A stretch of 64,000 nucleotides of DNA from Arsenophonus sp052174455 (GTDB lineage: Bacteria > Pseudomonadota > Gammaproteobacteria > Enterobacterales > Enterobacteriaceae). The notes beneath the pieces were generated by a model, which did no database searches, was not told the origin of the DNA, and saw nothing but the letters and a program-made list of their open reading frames with translations. Shown in pieces: positions 10,322 through 21,221 of this stretch. Both the position numbers and the translations under genes were made by a program. The stretch covers positions 140,278-204,277 of the forward strand of contig JBQMRP010000057.1 of the NCBI GenBank assembly GCA_052174455.1, read 5' to 3'. Numbering within the stretch: position 1 is the stretch's first letter; each line of letters opens with the position of its first letter.

Positions 10322-11385
10322 AACTTTTTTAAATAATTTAAGTTTAACTTTGAACCAGTTTTTCATAAGACTACAATGTAATTTCTACTTATTACTTAAT
10401 TTAGGTAATATCTGATTATACAGCAAAACATATCAATACAAACTAATCTCAATCTACTAACTAAAATTAAAATGATAGCTTTGTAGTACGTATTCCATAC
10501 GCTTATTAAATCGCTTGACCACACTGTCTATGTATAAATAGACGGACTAAGTCGATATTTTATACCAAGCTCTATATGTAAATCAGTAAATTCATATTTT
10601 CCGGTAAATAAACGTTTTCACAGACTAAAAGGCGATTTATAAATTCTTTTTTATCTGTAAGTATCCGATGGATAACTATTATAGATGTTCGATTAAGATC
10701 ACATAAAAAGAGTTGAGCATTAACTACGGTCTCGTCCTTGAGTACACGAATAAAAATTCATTAAGTGGCGCTATCTATGCTTATAAAAAAAGATAACATC
10801 GTAAAGTTTTATTTACATATTTCAGAAAATATTCATATCTACATAAAAATAAGCATACTCATAACCTTATACGCTTTATGTTCAGATTCGTAACTTTTCC
10901 CTTATTTCATTTTAGCAAAATTTCTTACTTCAAATCTACCTAAACAACAACACCCAATCCAGATTAAGATAAAACGGAGTTAGGAACTCCGCGTGTAGCT
11001 CTTACTGTCAGAAAATCATTGAGTAGAGAGAAATTGGTTTTGCAAGGAAACGACTAAAGTTTCTTGAATAATTAACAGGATAATCAGTAAACGATGGGGA
11101 TAATTAGCCCCCTAATAATCAACATTATTTCATTTTTACCTTTTAGCAACGGTAAGTTTCAGAGATATCATAACGTTCAACTAAAATAGATGCGGTCTCT
11201 CTTTTAGCCTGAGGATTACTCTAATTTTAGATGTTGTAGTTCCTGAGAATGGAGCCTAATAATCATTATATTTTCTTCTCAATTATATACATCAGTAACC
11301 ATCTTGCTATAAATAGGTCTGTACGAGGAATGTCTATATAATGACCTGAGACCAAATAACTAATATACCCTTTTATTGTATATTT
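10322..11385 (-). mobile_element. IS481-like element remnant (copy 2)
   Basis: Minus-strand IS481-family transposase remnant spanning nearly the whole element. The 3' end at 10,325-10,440, the 'RRYLF' region near 10,790, and the 5' terminal part near 11,240-11,385 are shared with copies at 17,805 and 49,680. It abuts IS1595-like copy a directly. Stops and frameshifts occur throughout. Confidence 0.68.
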
Positions 11386-11439
11386 TTACTATTTTCATTC
11401 TAAAATAGCTGTTTTTTTATTTTATTATTACATTTAAAT

Positions 11440-12105
11440 AAATTCAAACGCGTTACCATAACAACATTCAGGACTGATATCCCTCTTTCACTATAAAGAC
11501 ATTCCCTAGCTATTTTCGCTATTTCAAAACATCCAGGAATATAAATTTCATACTTTTTAAAAGAATCAAAAATCATCCAATAAAGCACTCAAAACCATAC
11601 CTATTCATCTTCACTAATCTAGTTTAGATTATTCACAATAACAAGAATAATTTTTATGTTTCAATATTGCTTTGAAAGAGACTACAATACACTTAAATCA
11701 TATAAATATTCTATCTTTTATCCGTCCCAATATAAAGATAATATTTCTGTCAAATTTTTTCTAATGCAGCATATAAAATAATAGCCCAGATATAAAAAAT
11801 CTTGTTCTCCATCAATAAGAATTATTGGTTTTTACTTCCATTACTAAACTAAACTTTACTATGAAGTATATAAATATTAATACTATTCTACGAAAAAATA
11901 TACTCAATAACCGACATGGCATAAAGATTTAACTCTGATACACTAATATGTAACTCAATTATTTTTCTAAAGGATTGAAACTAAATAAAATGGACGTTTA
12001 TCACAGTGATTTACAATGACCATTAAATATTAACCAGCACGAAAGGAAAATTAACTATCAGTTAATAATCAAACGTAATAGACTATATCTAGTAATAGTT
12101 TCCAT
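11440..12105 (-). pseudogene. fre: fre pseudogene (NAD(P)H-flavin reductase)
   Basis: Fre reduces free flavins with NAD(P)H and follows ubiD in enterobacteria, as here: its start lies 11 bases beyond the ubiD stop. The minus strand reads 'CDKRPFYL', 'IELHISVSELNLYAMSVIEYIF' in part, 'LYWDG' and 'KYEIYIPGCFEIAKIAREC', 'YSERG', matching Fre 'DKRPFSMAS', 'IELHIGASEINLYAK', 'IYWGG' and 'HDIYIAGRFEMAKIARD-FCSERNA'. The last segment remains an open frame (11,400-11,588) but is only the C-terminal fragment. Multiple frameshifts and stops inactivate it. Confidence 0.85.
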
Positions 12106-12115
12106 AAAAACCACC

Positions 12116-13618
12116 TTACAACTTAATATTGTCATTTAGATCCTCTGATAATCTAAAAATATCTAATTCATGCCAAATATCATCTATCCGTTTTTTTATT
12201 TTATCTGTCATGACAATTGGACGACCCCACTCTCGTTGCGTTTCACCCGACCATTTATTAGTTGCATCGAGTCCCATTTTTGAACCTAAACCTGAAATGG
12301 GTGATGCAAAATCAAGATAATCAATTGGAGTATTTTCCATTATAATGGTATCTCGTGCTGGATCCATTCTAGTTGTTATCGCCCAAATAACATCATTCCA
12401 ATCACGAGCATTAATATCTTCATCACAGACAATAACAAATTTTGTATACATAAATTGCCGTAAATAAGACCAAACCCCCATCATAAGACGCTTAGCATGT
12501 CCAGCATATTGTTTTTTTATTGTTACCACAGCAAGCCGATAAGAACACCCTTCAGGGGGTAAATAAAAATCAACAATTTCTGGAAACTGTTTTTGTAACA
12601 TAGGAACTAAAATCTCATTCAGTGCAGCACCTAAAACAGCAGGTTCATCAGGAGGGCGGCCAGTGTAGGTTGAATGATAAATAGCATCACTACGTTGAGT
12701 AATATGTGTAACAGTAAATACCGGAAATTTATTACCTTCATTATAATAACCTGTATGATCTCCATAAGGCCCTTCTGATGCAAATTCTTCAGGATCAATA
12801 TAACCTTCAAGAATAATTTCTGCACTTGACGGGACTTCAAGGTTATTAGATATACATTTTACAACAGATGAACGATCTCCACGCAATAATCCAGCAAATG
12901 CATATTCGGAAATCGTATCCGGAATAGGTGTTACCGCAGCTAGAATAGTAGCAGGATCAGCTCCTAAAGCTACTGCAACAGGAAAAGGTTTATCTGGATA
13001 TTTATTACACCATTCTTGAAAATCCAATGCCCCACCCCTGTGAGATAACCAACGCATGATCAATTTATTTTTAGTTAATAATTGCTGACGATAGATACCT
13101 AGATTTTGTCGTGTTTTATGAGGTCCTCGAGTAACCGTCAATCCCCATGTTATAAGTGGTGCTATATCTTCTGGCCAACAATGCATTATTGGAATACAAA
13201 ATAGATCAACATCATCACCTTGCCAAATTTGTTCTTGACAGGATGCCAACTTCAATCTTTTGGTTGGCATATTAAGGACTTGCTTAAATTTTGGTAATTT
13301 CTCAATTAAATCAACGAATCCTTTAGGTGGATCAGGTTCCTTAAGAAAGGTCAATAATTTACCAATTTTATGCAATGCTTTAATATTTTTTTGCCCTAAA
13401 CCCATCGCAACGCGTTCAACGGTTCCAAATAAATTACATAGAACTGGCATAGCAAAACCTTTAGGGTTTTCAAATAACAGTACAGGCCCACCTGCTCGCA
13501 GAGTTCTATCTGCTATTTCTGTCATTTCTAAATAAGGATCGACTTCATGGCTTATACGCTTCAGTTTTTTTTTCTGTTCTAATAATGATATAAAATCTCT
13601 GAGATCACGGTATTTCAT
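12116..13618 (-). CDS. ubiD: UbiD, 3-octaprenyl-4-hydroxybenzoate decarboxylase
   Basis: UbiD removes the carboxyl group from polyprenyl-4-hydroxybenzoate using prenylated FMN supplied by UbiX. The 500-residue product matches the usual length (497 in E. coli). Conserved blocks are 'ADRTLRAGGPVLLFENPKG', 'GLGQKNIKALHKIGKLL', 'MRWLSHRGGALDFQEW', 'PVAVALGADPATILAAVTPI', 'EGPYGDHTGYYN' and 'DEDINARDWNDVIWAI', which include the prenyl-FMN and metal-binding regions of the family. It is followed by the remains of fre. The gene upstream is not recognisable. It works in the same pathway as ubiA, ubiE, ubiJ and ubiB in this window. Confidence 0.97.
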   Translation of the reverse strand: MKYRDLRDFISLLEQKKKLKRISHEVDPYLEMTEIADRTLRAGGPVLLFENPKGFAMPVLCNLFGTVERVAMGLGQKNIKALHKIGKLLTFLKEPDPPKGFVDLIEKLPKFKQVLNMPTKRLKLASCQEQIWQGDDVDLFCIPIMHCWPEDIAPLITWGLTVTRGPHKTRQNLGIYRQQLLTKNKLIMRWLSHRGGALDFQEWCNKYPDKPFPVAVALGADPATILAAVTPIPDTISEYAFAGLLRGDRSSVVKCISNNLEVPSSAEIILEGYIDPEEFASEGPYGDHTGYYNEGNKFPVFTVTHITQRSDAIYHSTYTGRPPDEPAVLGAALNEILVPMLQKQFPEIVDFYLPPEGCSYRLAVVTIKKQYAGHAKRLMMGVWSYLRQFMYTKFVIVCDEDINARDWNDVIWAITTRMDPARDTIIMENTPIDYLDFASPISGLGSKMGLDATNKWSGETQREWGRPIVMTDKIKKRIDDIWHELDIFRLSEDLNDNIKL

Positions 13619-13789
13619 TGTATATTTTCTACTTTTTAATTCATTGTAGCTGCATTATAAATTTTTCTATGCAGTTCACCAACAAAGGTTCAGTTTGTTA
13701 AAACTTAGTGAGTATTTTAAACTAATTACAACGCAACTAAATAGTTATTTTAACATAGATTGTTAGTAAAAATTCCTTTTAATGCATCA

Positions 13790-14240
13790 AAGTTTTTGCT
13801 AAAGAAGCATGGGTTGCTATAAAAAACAAATAGTTATACAGATCAAAGAGACTCTTTTCTAGCTTCCTTCTAAAATAAATGTGCTAAGTGGTATTGTTGA
13901 AACCAACGAAATATTTTTCTCTAAATAATATAAATGAAAGCATTATTTTCTAAATAAAAAAGTGCAAAATGCGAGAAGAAAAGAGGAATAAAAAAGAAAG
14001 AACGAATCGTGTTATTGTAATCAACTGAGATCGATAGGGTCATGTGAGTAATAGATTTTTTAAGAGTTTAATGCAGAGTGTATTAGCCGTTTTATTAAGT
14101 TAATTATTGATAAAGAGTCCATCTTTTTCTTGAATGAAGTTAAATGGTATGAAAATTTTGCCAACGAGTATAGATTAATTATCATTGCTTAATCTTATTA
14201 GGTAATAAGAGAGTTATAAGTTATGTTAATTTCTGGTAGT
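13790..14240 (+). mobile_element. IS1595-like element remnant (copy b), internally deleted
   Basis: Plus-strand IS1595-like remnant. The left part at 13,790-13,865 (with 'aacaaatagttatacagatcaaagagact') is shared with copy d at 25,970. It then jumps to the segment encoding 'GIVETNEIFF' (compare copy f at 42,300) and continues through a 'LLIKSPSFS'-type region to 14,240, where an IS256-like end begins. The middle has been deleted. Confidence 0.6.
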
Positions 14241-14244
14241 ATAA

Positions 14245-14430
14245 GGTTCAAAAGATAATGGTATATCCTACCAATTGATTTCGTAAATAATTTTAACAAT
14301 AGAAAATAATATGCCATAAAAGTTTAGTCTACAGGTTATCCACGAAACCAGATGTTATCTATATAACATTGAAATCATTTACAAAATCAATCAGTAGGAT
14401 ACATTACCATCTACGAAAATCCAATGTACT
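14245..14430. repeat. Two IS256-like 5' ends joined head to head (copy H)
   Basis: The left half (about 14,255-14,345: 'atggtatatcctacc...tgatttcgtaaataattttaac...atgccat') matches the 5' end of plus-oriented IS256-like copy B (22,545-22,640). The right half (about 14,370-14,420: 'aaatcatttacaaaatcaatcagtaggatac') matches the same end in reverse, as at the right side of copy A (17,605-17,640). The result is an imperfect inverted repeat with no transposase body between. Confidence 0.6.
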
Positions 14431-14702
14431 AAAAATTAAAATAACTCTATAATTTTATTATAAAAGCTAAAATAAATTTATTTATATAAAAAACTAACAT
14501 CTAACTAAATTAGTTAGATTTTTACCACAATAAATTTAAAAAAATAAATAATAATAAAAATTAATTAAATTAATATTTTAAATATTAATGAATATGTGCA
14601 TTTTTATAATTAAAAATTAATTTTAAAAATAAATAATAATAAAAATAAATACCAATATATCGCTTGCTACATCTCTTTAACCAACTAAATAACACGTGAA
14701 AA

Positions 14703-16059
14703 TTAACGTTTACCCATTTTGTTTCGCAAATAAGTATCAAAACACATCATATATTATGCATTAACAGTCGGCCTTTAAGGATAATTTGTAGTTTTTTAAT
14801 TAACAATTACTAAACAACCTATTATCATAGGTTATAATAACTGCAAATCTGCAAAAAATAATTTTTAAAACTAACCTGATAACAATCTTCAATCTGAGAA
14901 TAATCTAAATGAAAATTGCAAATTAAAGCTTTAATGATATAACGTCGTATACAATCATCTTGTGTCAAGGATAAACCTTTCCATAATGCATATTGGTAAT
15001 TTTTAATGGTATCATAGTAAGCACCTAAATTCTTTTGATTTTTCGCATAATGATCACCTAACATGCTAATTGTTGACACACCAAGCCCAAGTAGATCTCA
15101 GTTCTGCTGAGTGATATAACCTGAAAATTACGATGTAAGACCCCCATTACGTTGTGCAATAACCAATTCATCATTAGATTTAGAAAAATGATCCATACCA
15201 ATAAATTGGTAACCATTTTTTCATCAAGGTGAAAAAATTGTTTGCTGTAAAATATCTAATTTTTATTCTGCTGTCGGTAAATCTTGCAGCTTTATTTTGC
15301 GTTCAGCTGCAAATTAGGTATATGGGCATAATTAAACACACTTGAACGATCAGATGAAAATGCTTCTACTCGCTCTAAAGTAGAAGTAAAAGTTTCTTTT
15401 TGTTTGTCTAGGTAAACCATAAATCAAATCAATATTAATAGAAGTAAAGCCCATGTCTTTAGTAGGTTAAATCAAAGCGAAAATACTGTCTTCATCCTGT
15501 TGATGATTAATTAAATATTGTACCTATTTATTAAAATCCTTTATGCCTATACTAAGGCGATTAAAATCCTTGTATCGCAAGTGATCAATAAGATTTAATT
15601 CTATTTTTCGCAGATCAATTTCAATTAATATTTCAGCATTGGCAGAAAAATGAAAATGTAATTTTTACATTACCAATAGGTTACTAATCTTGGACTTATT
15701 CAAATAAGTCAGCGTCCAACCCACCCCAATGTATTTTGGTAACAGTTCTATATTGGTAAATAATCTCGCTTGTTTTATTATCTCTTTTGCTAAAGTCTGC
15801 AGATAGTTATCTACTTTATATTTATGACGAGTTACAAACTTATTACAGCCATAAAAATAACACAGTTTATAACAAAACGGAATATGTAAATAAAGAGATA
15901 GAGGTCTATCAAAATAGCAGTTGTCGGCAATAATAAAACCACTATTACTATAATAGTGGTTAAATTCTAACACAGTAGGATAAGAAGTATACCTGGGGCC
16001 AGAGTATAGTAATATTTTTAATATAAGAGAAGGATCTCAAATAATATTTTTTCTGACAT
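14703..16059 (-). pseudogene. hemN: hemN pseudogene (oxygen-independent coproporphyrinogen III oxidase)
   Basis: HemN is a radical-SAM enzyme of anaerobic haem synthesis. The full gene is traceable on the minus strand: 'MSEK' with 'W/EILLLY-KYYY-G-P' and 'TSYPT' analogues, then 'RPLSLYLHIPFCYKLCYFYGC' in part, 'YLQTLAKEI', a changed 'GVGWTLTYLNK' (family GGGTPTYLNK), 'STISMLGDHYAKNQKNLGAY', 'LTQDDCIRRYIIKALICNFH' and the terminal 'MCFDTYLRNKMGKR'. The radical-SAM CxxxCxxC is altered at the second position of the third cysteine region (YFYGC for YFCGC). Frameshifts and stops split it; the open frames at 14,825-15,079 and 15,665-15,973 are fragments. Confidence 0.9.
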
Positions 16060-16287
16060 ATTTTATCCTTCAATAATAGCTATTTACTATCTTATAGCTA
16101 AACTCACATTACTATATTTATTACTAGAGTATCTTAAGTAATAAAATTATTTTGAAATTATATAAATGGTATAATAACCCCATTAAACAAACTATTTAAA
16201 ATGAATAACATTGATTATTAAAGATAATTATTGATAAGTTACTTATGATTAATTAGTAATAGATACTACTAATTTTATTAGGCAATA
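16060..16287. other. Unassigned AT-rich spacer
   Basis: Very AT-rich sequence between the hemN start and IS256-like copy A. Nothing recognisable was seen on either strand. Confidence 0.4.
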
Positions 16288-17680
16288 ACACGCAGAGTTA
16301 TTATAAAATCTAATGTATGATGATCAGGTTAAATTATACTAATACTTAGTGAATCTATTCTCATCCTTAAACTAGACGTTGTTTACTACCATGATTATCA
16401 AATCAATTCTATTATCTTAGTCTAGCTCTTCTAAGAAGACGAGAGCAGATTGAAATAGCATTGAAATAGTTGTTTTTTGAAGCACAGCGCTTCGCGCTTC
16501 GGCTTCATATCCTAAACCATTGAAAAAGCCGATTTAATCGGATTCATCGTTCTTATGATGCCTATTTCGGCTACAGGGAGGGATAGAATCCAGCCATTCT
16601 TTTCACCCTTTCTTCAAATTCTTTATTGCTGAATAATACGCTGAAACCTTATCAACAAAACATCAATGGATTTATTAGTGTCATTGCAGTAGCCATTTTT
16701 CTAGGGAGAGACTCTCTCTGCACCTTAAACTTTAACTTTCGATTTCATGGACTTTGTAGAGTGAAGTCAGTGTATTAACTATTTTGTGTAGCTAATAGCG
16801 TTAGTGCTGCGTATCCGGAAATATTCTTTGCCATCATTGCAATTTCCAAAAACCAAAAGATTAAGCTTACATAGCAAGCCTGTGAGGCACAATTAAGTAA
16901 CGCGCTCGCAGGCCATTAAAAATATTTAGATCAGTTTTCTTCTGACTTTTGATAACTATTTTCAACTGCAATCAACTCTCCTTAGATCCATGTGCAGTGA
17001 TGCCGATAATGAGAAGCAGGGGAAAGGCAATCCATTTTTCCTGATAGAATAGTACATATGCCATCAGCACAAAATAAAGGTAGAGGTATTGATTAATCAC
17101 GAAGCTACCATTTCATATACTCTTGAAACTATTATTTTTTAATCTGCTAATGGTCTATGGACAGGAGACCATGTGCTTTTGCTGAGAAGTGACACAATAG
17201 TTTCATAAAATCTCCAATGGAGATAATTCGTAGATATACAGCCATGGTAGCAACTCTTCCCTACTTTTACACGCTTCAGATAAGGCAGCAGAGTAATAAG
17301 CTGTTGAAGGATATTTTCCGTTACAGCTGCTATTCCTTTACATTAGGTACTTTAATCTCAAGATCGTCAATATCTCATCTCTTAGATTGCCTGTAAAAAT
17401 AACTGTTACGAATTACAGATTGATACCCATCGACAAGGCGGCGTTAAGTATGTTATCGCAGCAATGGATTTGAGCTCAGTATCAACAGCGCTGTTATCAA
17501 CTGCCTTTGAAATCATTACAAATGAGTTCATTAAATGGATAAGGCTAATATCTAATTTTACAGATACCTATAAGAATAGAATATTCAGACATATCATCTA
17601 TCTATTATTAAAATCATACACGAAATCAATCAGCAAGATATGAGACAGCATCTCTGAAATCACATACATCAGAAATGAGA
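16288..17680 (-). mobile_element. IS256-like element remnant (copy A)
   Basis: Near full-length minus-strand IS256-family transposase remnant. Translation through stops gives a segment like 'EVPKLRKG' and 'LLPYLKR-K' near 17,250-17,370 and, towards the 3' end, 'SIRTMNPIKSAF' (family SIRTTNPIESTF) and 'MKPKREALCFKKQ' (family RTKRSKGCVSR) near 16,440-16,580. The ends match copies B to G, including 'gagttattataaaatct' at the left. No open frame remains. Confidence 0.72.
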
Positions 17681-17804
17681 ATAGATAAATTAATATATAG
17701 CAGAGTACAAATAGCACTCAGATCATGAACATTTCTGAAGCAGTGTAGCTCTACAGCGCCACACCATAATCTGCTACTTTATTAAATACAAAAGATAGTA
17801 TAGT

Positions 17805-18870
17805 TTTTTGAATAATTTAGGTTTAATTTTGAACTAATCTTCCATTGACTGTAATGAAGTTATACTACTCAATACTGATTGAGGTAATTCCTGCTTGTAC
17901 AGCTAAACATATTGATGCAGAGTGATTTAAAGCTTTTAACAAGAATTAAAAAAATGATAACTTTGCAACTCATCTTCTATGCGCCGTTAAATTGCTTGAT
18001 CATAGCATCTGCTTGAAGATGTATCGGTGCCCTAAATCGGTGCTTTATGCTAAGCTCTACACACAAACGATCGAATTTATATTTTCCAATAGTTAAATCT
18101 TTTTATAAACTAAAAATAGAGTTTATAAATTCTTTTTCATTGTTTATAAGTATCTATAAGTACTCGATGAATAGCCATTAGATATATTAGGTTAAGATCA
18201 GGTAAGAAGCATCGAATATTAACCGCAGTCTTGAACTTATAAAGACGGATAAAATCCATCTAGTAGTGTACTTTATTCCTATAAAAAGATAACGTCGTGA
18301 ATTTTATTTGTCATTTTACGAAAAATATTGTAAATCTGCTTATCCAGATAAGGATGGTTGTAGTTTTTTGAACTGCTTTATCTTTAGGTTTTTGGAAGCT
18401 TCTCCTTAACTTATTTCACGTAAATTCCTACTCCGTTCCTACATAAACAATAATTTATAACGGGGCAACACATATAAGAGAATTCAGTAATTCGCGTACA
18501 GGGAACCCCCACTTCCTTTCAGCTCATCTAAAAGGAGAGAAAAAAGTTTTTCACAGAAAAATAATTACGCTTATTTGAGCGGGCGACAACATCGTCTGGC
18601 AAACGATGGGATGCTGAAATCATCAGTATCATTCCGTTTTACTCTATAAAACGGTAAGTTCAGATATGCTATAATCCTTAGCCAACATAGATTCAGGTTA
18701 TTTTGCTAGGTTTAAAAGCAGCACTTTGATTTTAGGTATTATAAACACCTGATTTTAAGGAGTTTCATGATCATGATATTTTATCCTAAACTATATCTCA
18801 GTAGCCAATATAACCCTGAATAAAGCTATCCGACAAAAGTCTATATAATAATAATTCGGAATCAAACTTC
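17805..18870 (-). mobile_element. IS481-like element remnant (copy 3)
   Basis: Minus-strand IS481-family transposase remnant covering almost the whole element. Translation near 18,180-18,310 gives 'ASRRYLFIGI' and 'TRWIL', matching IS481 'TSRRYLFVAIDRATRWV'. The 5' end near 18,700-18,780 matches copies 2 and 6. Frames are broken. Confidence 0.68.
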
Positions 18871-19003
18871 TATATAAAAAACTTAATATTCGTTAAGAAT
18901 ATAATTTCTAGTTATTAACTATATAAATATGTTTTTAATTCAGTAAATGAATTAATCTCTTTGAAAATATTAATTAACTACTCATACTTTTTACTTAAAA
19001 TAA

Positions 19004-20374
19004 TTAACGTCCATGAAGCGGTAACCATAATTGCAATCTTAGTCCTCCTAATGAGCTATCAGAAGCTTTTACCCAACCTTTATGATGAAAAACCGCAGTT
19101 TCAGCAATAGCTAATCCTAATCCTGTACCACCGGATTGTCTATCTCTCGCTTCATCAGTTCGATAAAATGGACGAAAGATTTTTTCTTTGTCTTCCTTTG
19201 ATACTCCTGGGCCATCATCATCTACCGTTATTAAAATACCTTGATTTTCTTCTTTAAATGCAACTTCAATACGATTATGGGAGTAACGTAAAGCATTTCG
19301 AACAATATTTTCTAATGCACTACCTAATGCAGGAGGGTTACAATAAATTGCCCAAGCACCAGGAGAAGCCATAACATTCAGTGTTTTATTCATCTGTTCA
19401 GCTTCAAAAGTGGCATTATCTAAAATATCATTCCAAAGATCAGTAACTTTAATATTTTGTCTCAATATTTCATTTTTATGTTGACTATGAGCCAATACTA
19501 ACAAATCATTAATCATACCATCAAGACGCAAAGTTTCAGTTTCAATCCGTTCTAATTCCTTACTTTCCCCATGTCGACGGCGTAATAATGCTGTTGCTAA
19601 TTGCAGACGTGTTAACGGAGTGCGTAATTCATGGGAAATATCAGAAATCATCCGTTGTTGCGCGCTAACCATCCCTTCTAACGCACTAATCATCTGATTA
19701 AAACTATTTCCTACAGCTAAAAACTCCTGGGGTCCAGATTCCAGTTCAGGGTGTTGACGTAAATTACCATTAGCAACATCATCTGCTGCCATTTTTAATT
19801 TTCTAGCAGGTTTTGCTAAACTCCATGCTAACCATAATAATAAAGGAGCACTAATTAACATCGTTGTAACTAACAATAAAAAAGGCCTATCAAAAAGTAA
19901 ACTAATAAAATTAGATTGCAGACTATTGACTGGACGAACTAAATAAAGTTGATAATGATCTTCCCCATCACGTATTAAAAATGGCCCTAATATCTCGATC
20001 CTGCCATATTTTTTCTTTTTCGGCTGATCTGTATTATCTGATTGCCCAATAAAATTACGAATTACCTGCATTTCATTAGGCATAACACCAATAACCCGCC
20101 CTTCACTAGTTACCATGATAAGATGCTGATCTGGAGGAGCCCACTTTTGAATGGCATTAGAAAGCCGGCGCCACCACATAAGATCATTAATTGGATCGCC
20201 AGCTAACTCAGCTTCTATGTGCTGTTCTAACATAATACCTTGACGGTACTCGCTCCCTAACAGAGGTGTGATTTGTCTTGAATCAAGTTTAGGTACCATC
20301 AACACCAACATTAATACTAAAGCCAGTGTAAACCAAAAAATAGCAAATATCCTAGCTGTCAAACTATTTATCAT
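19004..20374 (-). CDS. cpxA: CpxA, envelope-stress sensor histidine kinase
   Basis: CpxA senses misfolded envelope proteins, phosphorylates CpxR and acts as a CpxR-P phosphatase when inhibited by CpxP. The 456-residue product is full length (457 in E. coli). It shows a first membrane helix (about 8-28), a periplasmic sensor domain (about 29-163), a second helix (about 164-186), a HAMP linker, the phosphoacceptor H248 in 'ISDISHELRTPL', the N box 'ENIVRNALRYS', G1 'DDDGPGV' and G2 'GGTGLGLAI'. All catalytic motifs are present, so it is probably active. Its start overlaps the cpxR stop by four bases (ATGA), the classical translational coupling of cpxRA. Confidence 0.97.
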   Translation of the reverse strand: MINSLTARIFAIFWFTLALVLMLVLMVPKLDSRQITPLLGSEYRQGIMLEQHIEAELAGDPINDLMWWRRLSNAIQKWAPPDQHLIMVTSEGRVIGVMPNEMQVIRNFIGQSDNTDQPKKKKYGRIEILGPFLIRDGEDHYQLYLVRPVNSLQSNFISLLFDRPFLLLVTTMLISAPLLLWLAWSLAKPARKLKMAADDVANGNLRQHPELESGPQEFLAVGNSFNQMISALEGMVSAQQRMISDISHELRTPLTRLQLATALLRRRHGESKELERIETETLRLDGMINDLLVLAHSQHKNEILRQNIKVTDLWNDILDNATFEAEQMNKTLNVMASPGAWAIYCNPPALGSALENIVRNALRYSHNRIEVAFKEENQGILITVDDDGPGVSKEDKEKIFRPFYRTDEARDRQSGGTGLGLAIAETAVFHHKGWVKASDSSLGGLRLQLWLPLHGR

Positions 20375-21066
20375 GTTGACGAAACCATCAAATATCCTCT
20401 TCCACGCAGAGTCTTAAACCAAGGCAATCCATCTGTCCGTTCAGGTAATTTACGCCGTAAATTTGAGATATGCATATCAATAGCACGATCGAACGGTGTT
20501 AAACGTTTTCCTAAAACCTCTTCGCTAAGATGTTCACGAGAAACAACCTGACCAAGATGTTGTGCTAATAAATAAAGTAAAGTAAATTCTGTTCCAGTAA
20601 GGTCGAGAACCTTGCCATTAAAGCTTGCTTCTTGTCGTCCTGAATTTAACTGTAAGCCATCTATATGACAAATTGACAAATTAAGATTATCCTGACTTTG
20701 CTCACTCCAGTTTGAACGTCTTAGTAAAGCTCGTATACGTGCAACTAATTCACGATCATTAAATGGTTTAGGTAAATAATCATCTGCGCCTAATTCTAAA
20801 CCAAGAACGCGATCCAAATCGCTACCACGAGCGGTTAACATAATCACCGGAATTTGATATTGTCGGCGTATTTCTTTTAATGTATCAATACCGTTTTTCT
20901 TGGGCATCATAATATCAAGTAATAATAGATCGATTGTTGAATCAAGAAGCATTAATGCTTGTTCGCCATCATAGGCGATAATTACACTAAACCCCTCCAT
21001 TTCAAGTAATTCTTTTAACAGCGAAGTCAGTTCGCGGTCATCATCAACAAGTAAGATTTTATGCAT
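20371..21066 (-). CDS. cpxR: CpxR, envelope-stress response regulator
   Basis: CpxR is an OmpR/PhoB-type regulator that binds GTAAA(N5)GTAAA boxes. The 231-residue product has a receiver domain with D51 as phosphorylation site in 'LLLLDIMMPKKNG', the acidic pocket 'VDDD' at 7-10, the conserved lysine in 'DYLPKPFNDREL', and a C-terminal winged helix with 'LTGTEFTLLYLLAQHLGQVVSREHLSEEVL', split here only by description. All key residues are kept. A purine-rich ribosome site lies just upstream (complement of 'atcctccagg'). It is divergent from cpxP, with the shared Cpx box in between. Confidence 0.97.
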   Translation of the reverse strand: MHKILLVDDDRELTSLLKELLEMEGFSVIIAYDGEQALMLLDSTIDLLLLDIMMPKKNGIDTLKEIRRQYQIPVIMLTARGSDLDRVLGLELGADDYLPKPFNDRELVARIRALLRRSNWSEQSQDNLNLSICHIDGLQLNSGRQEASFNGKVLDLTGTEFTLLYLLAQHLGQVVSREHLSEEVLGKRLTPFDRAIDMHISNLRRKLPERTDGLPWFKTLRGRGYLMVSST

Positions 21067-21120
21067 CAGTCATATCCTCCAGGAGCCAAAATACGACAAG
21101 AATTGCCGCGATGCCATGAC

Positions 21121-21135
21121 TTTACGTTCTTTTAC
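21121..21135 (-). promoter_or_regulatory. Perfect CpxR-binding site (Cpx box)
   Basis: The complement reads GTAAA-AGAAC-GTAAA, an exact match to the CpxR consensus GTAAA(N5)GTAAA. It lies in the 155-base divergent region between cpxR and cpxP, where CpxR autoregulates cpxRA and activates cpxP in relatives. Its exact preservation beside eroded DNA suggests the circuit is still under selection. CpxR binding here is inferred, not shown. Confidence 0.88.
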
Positions 21136-21221
21136 ACGCTCTGACGCTAATTTTCAACTATACAGATATAGTTATTATTATATTAAATCTTTTATACAAA
21201 GAAGGTGGGAGTAAATTATTA

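Noticed and set aside
12631..12840. Small open frames overlapping ubiD on both strands (also 12,129-12,320 and 13,260-13,535)
   Set aside because: They are shadows of the full-length ubiD frame, with no independent ribosome sites or protein-like features.
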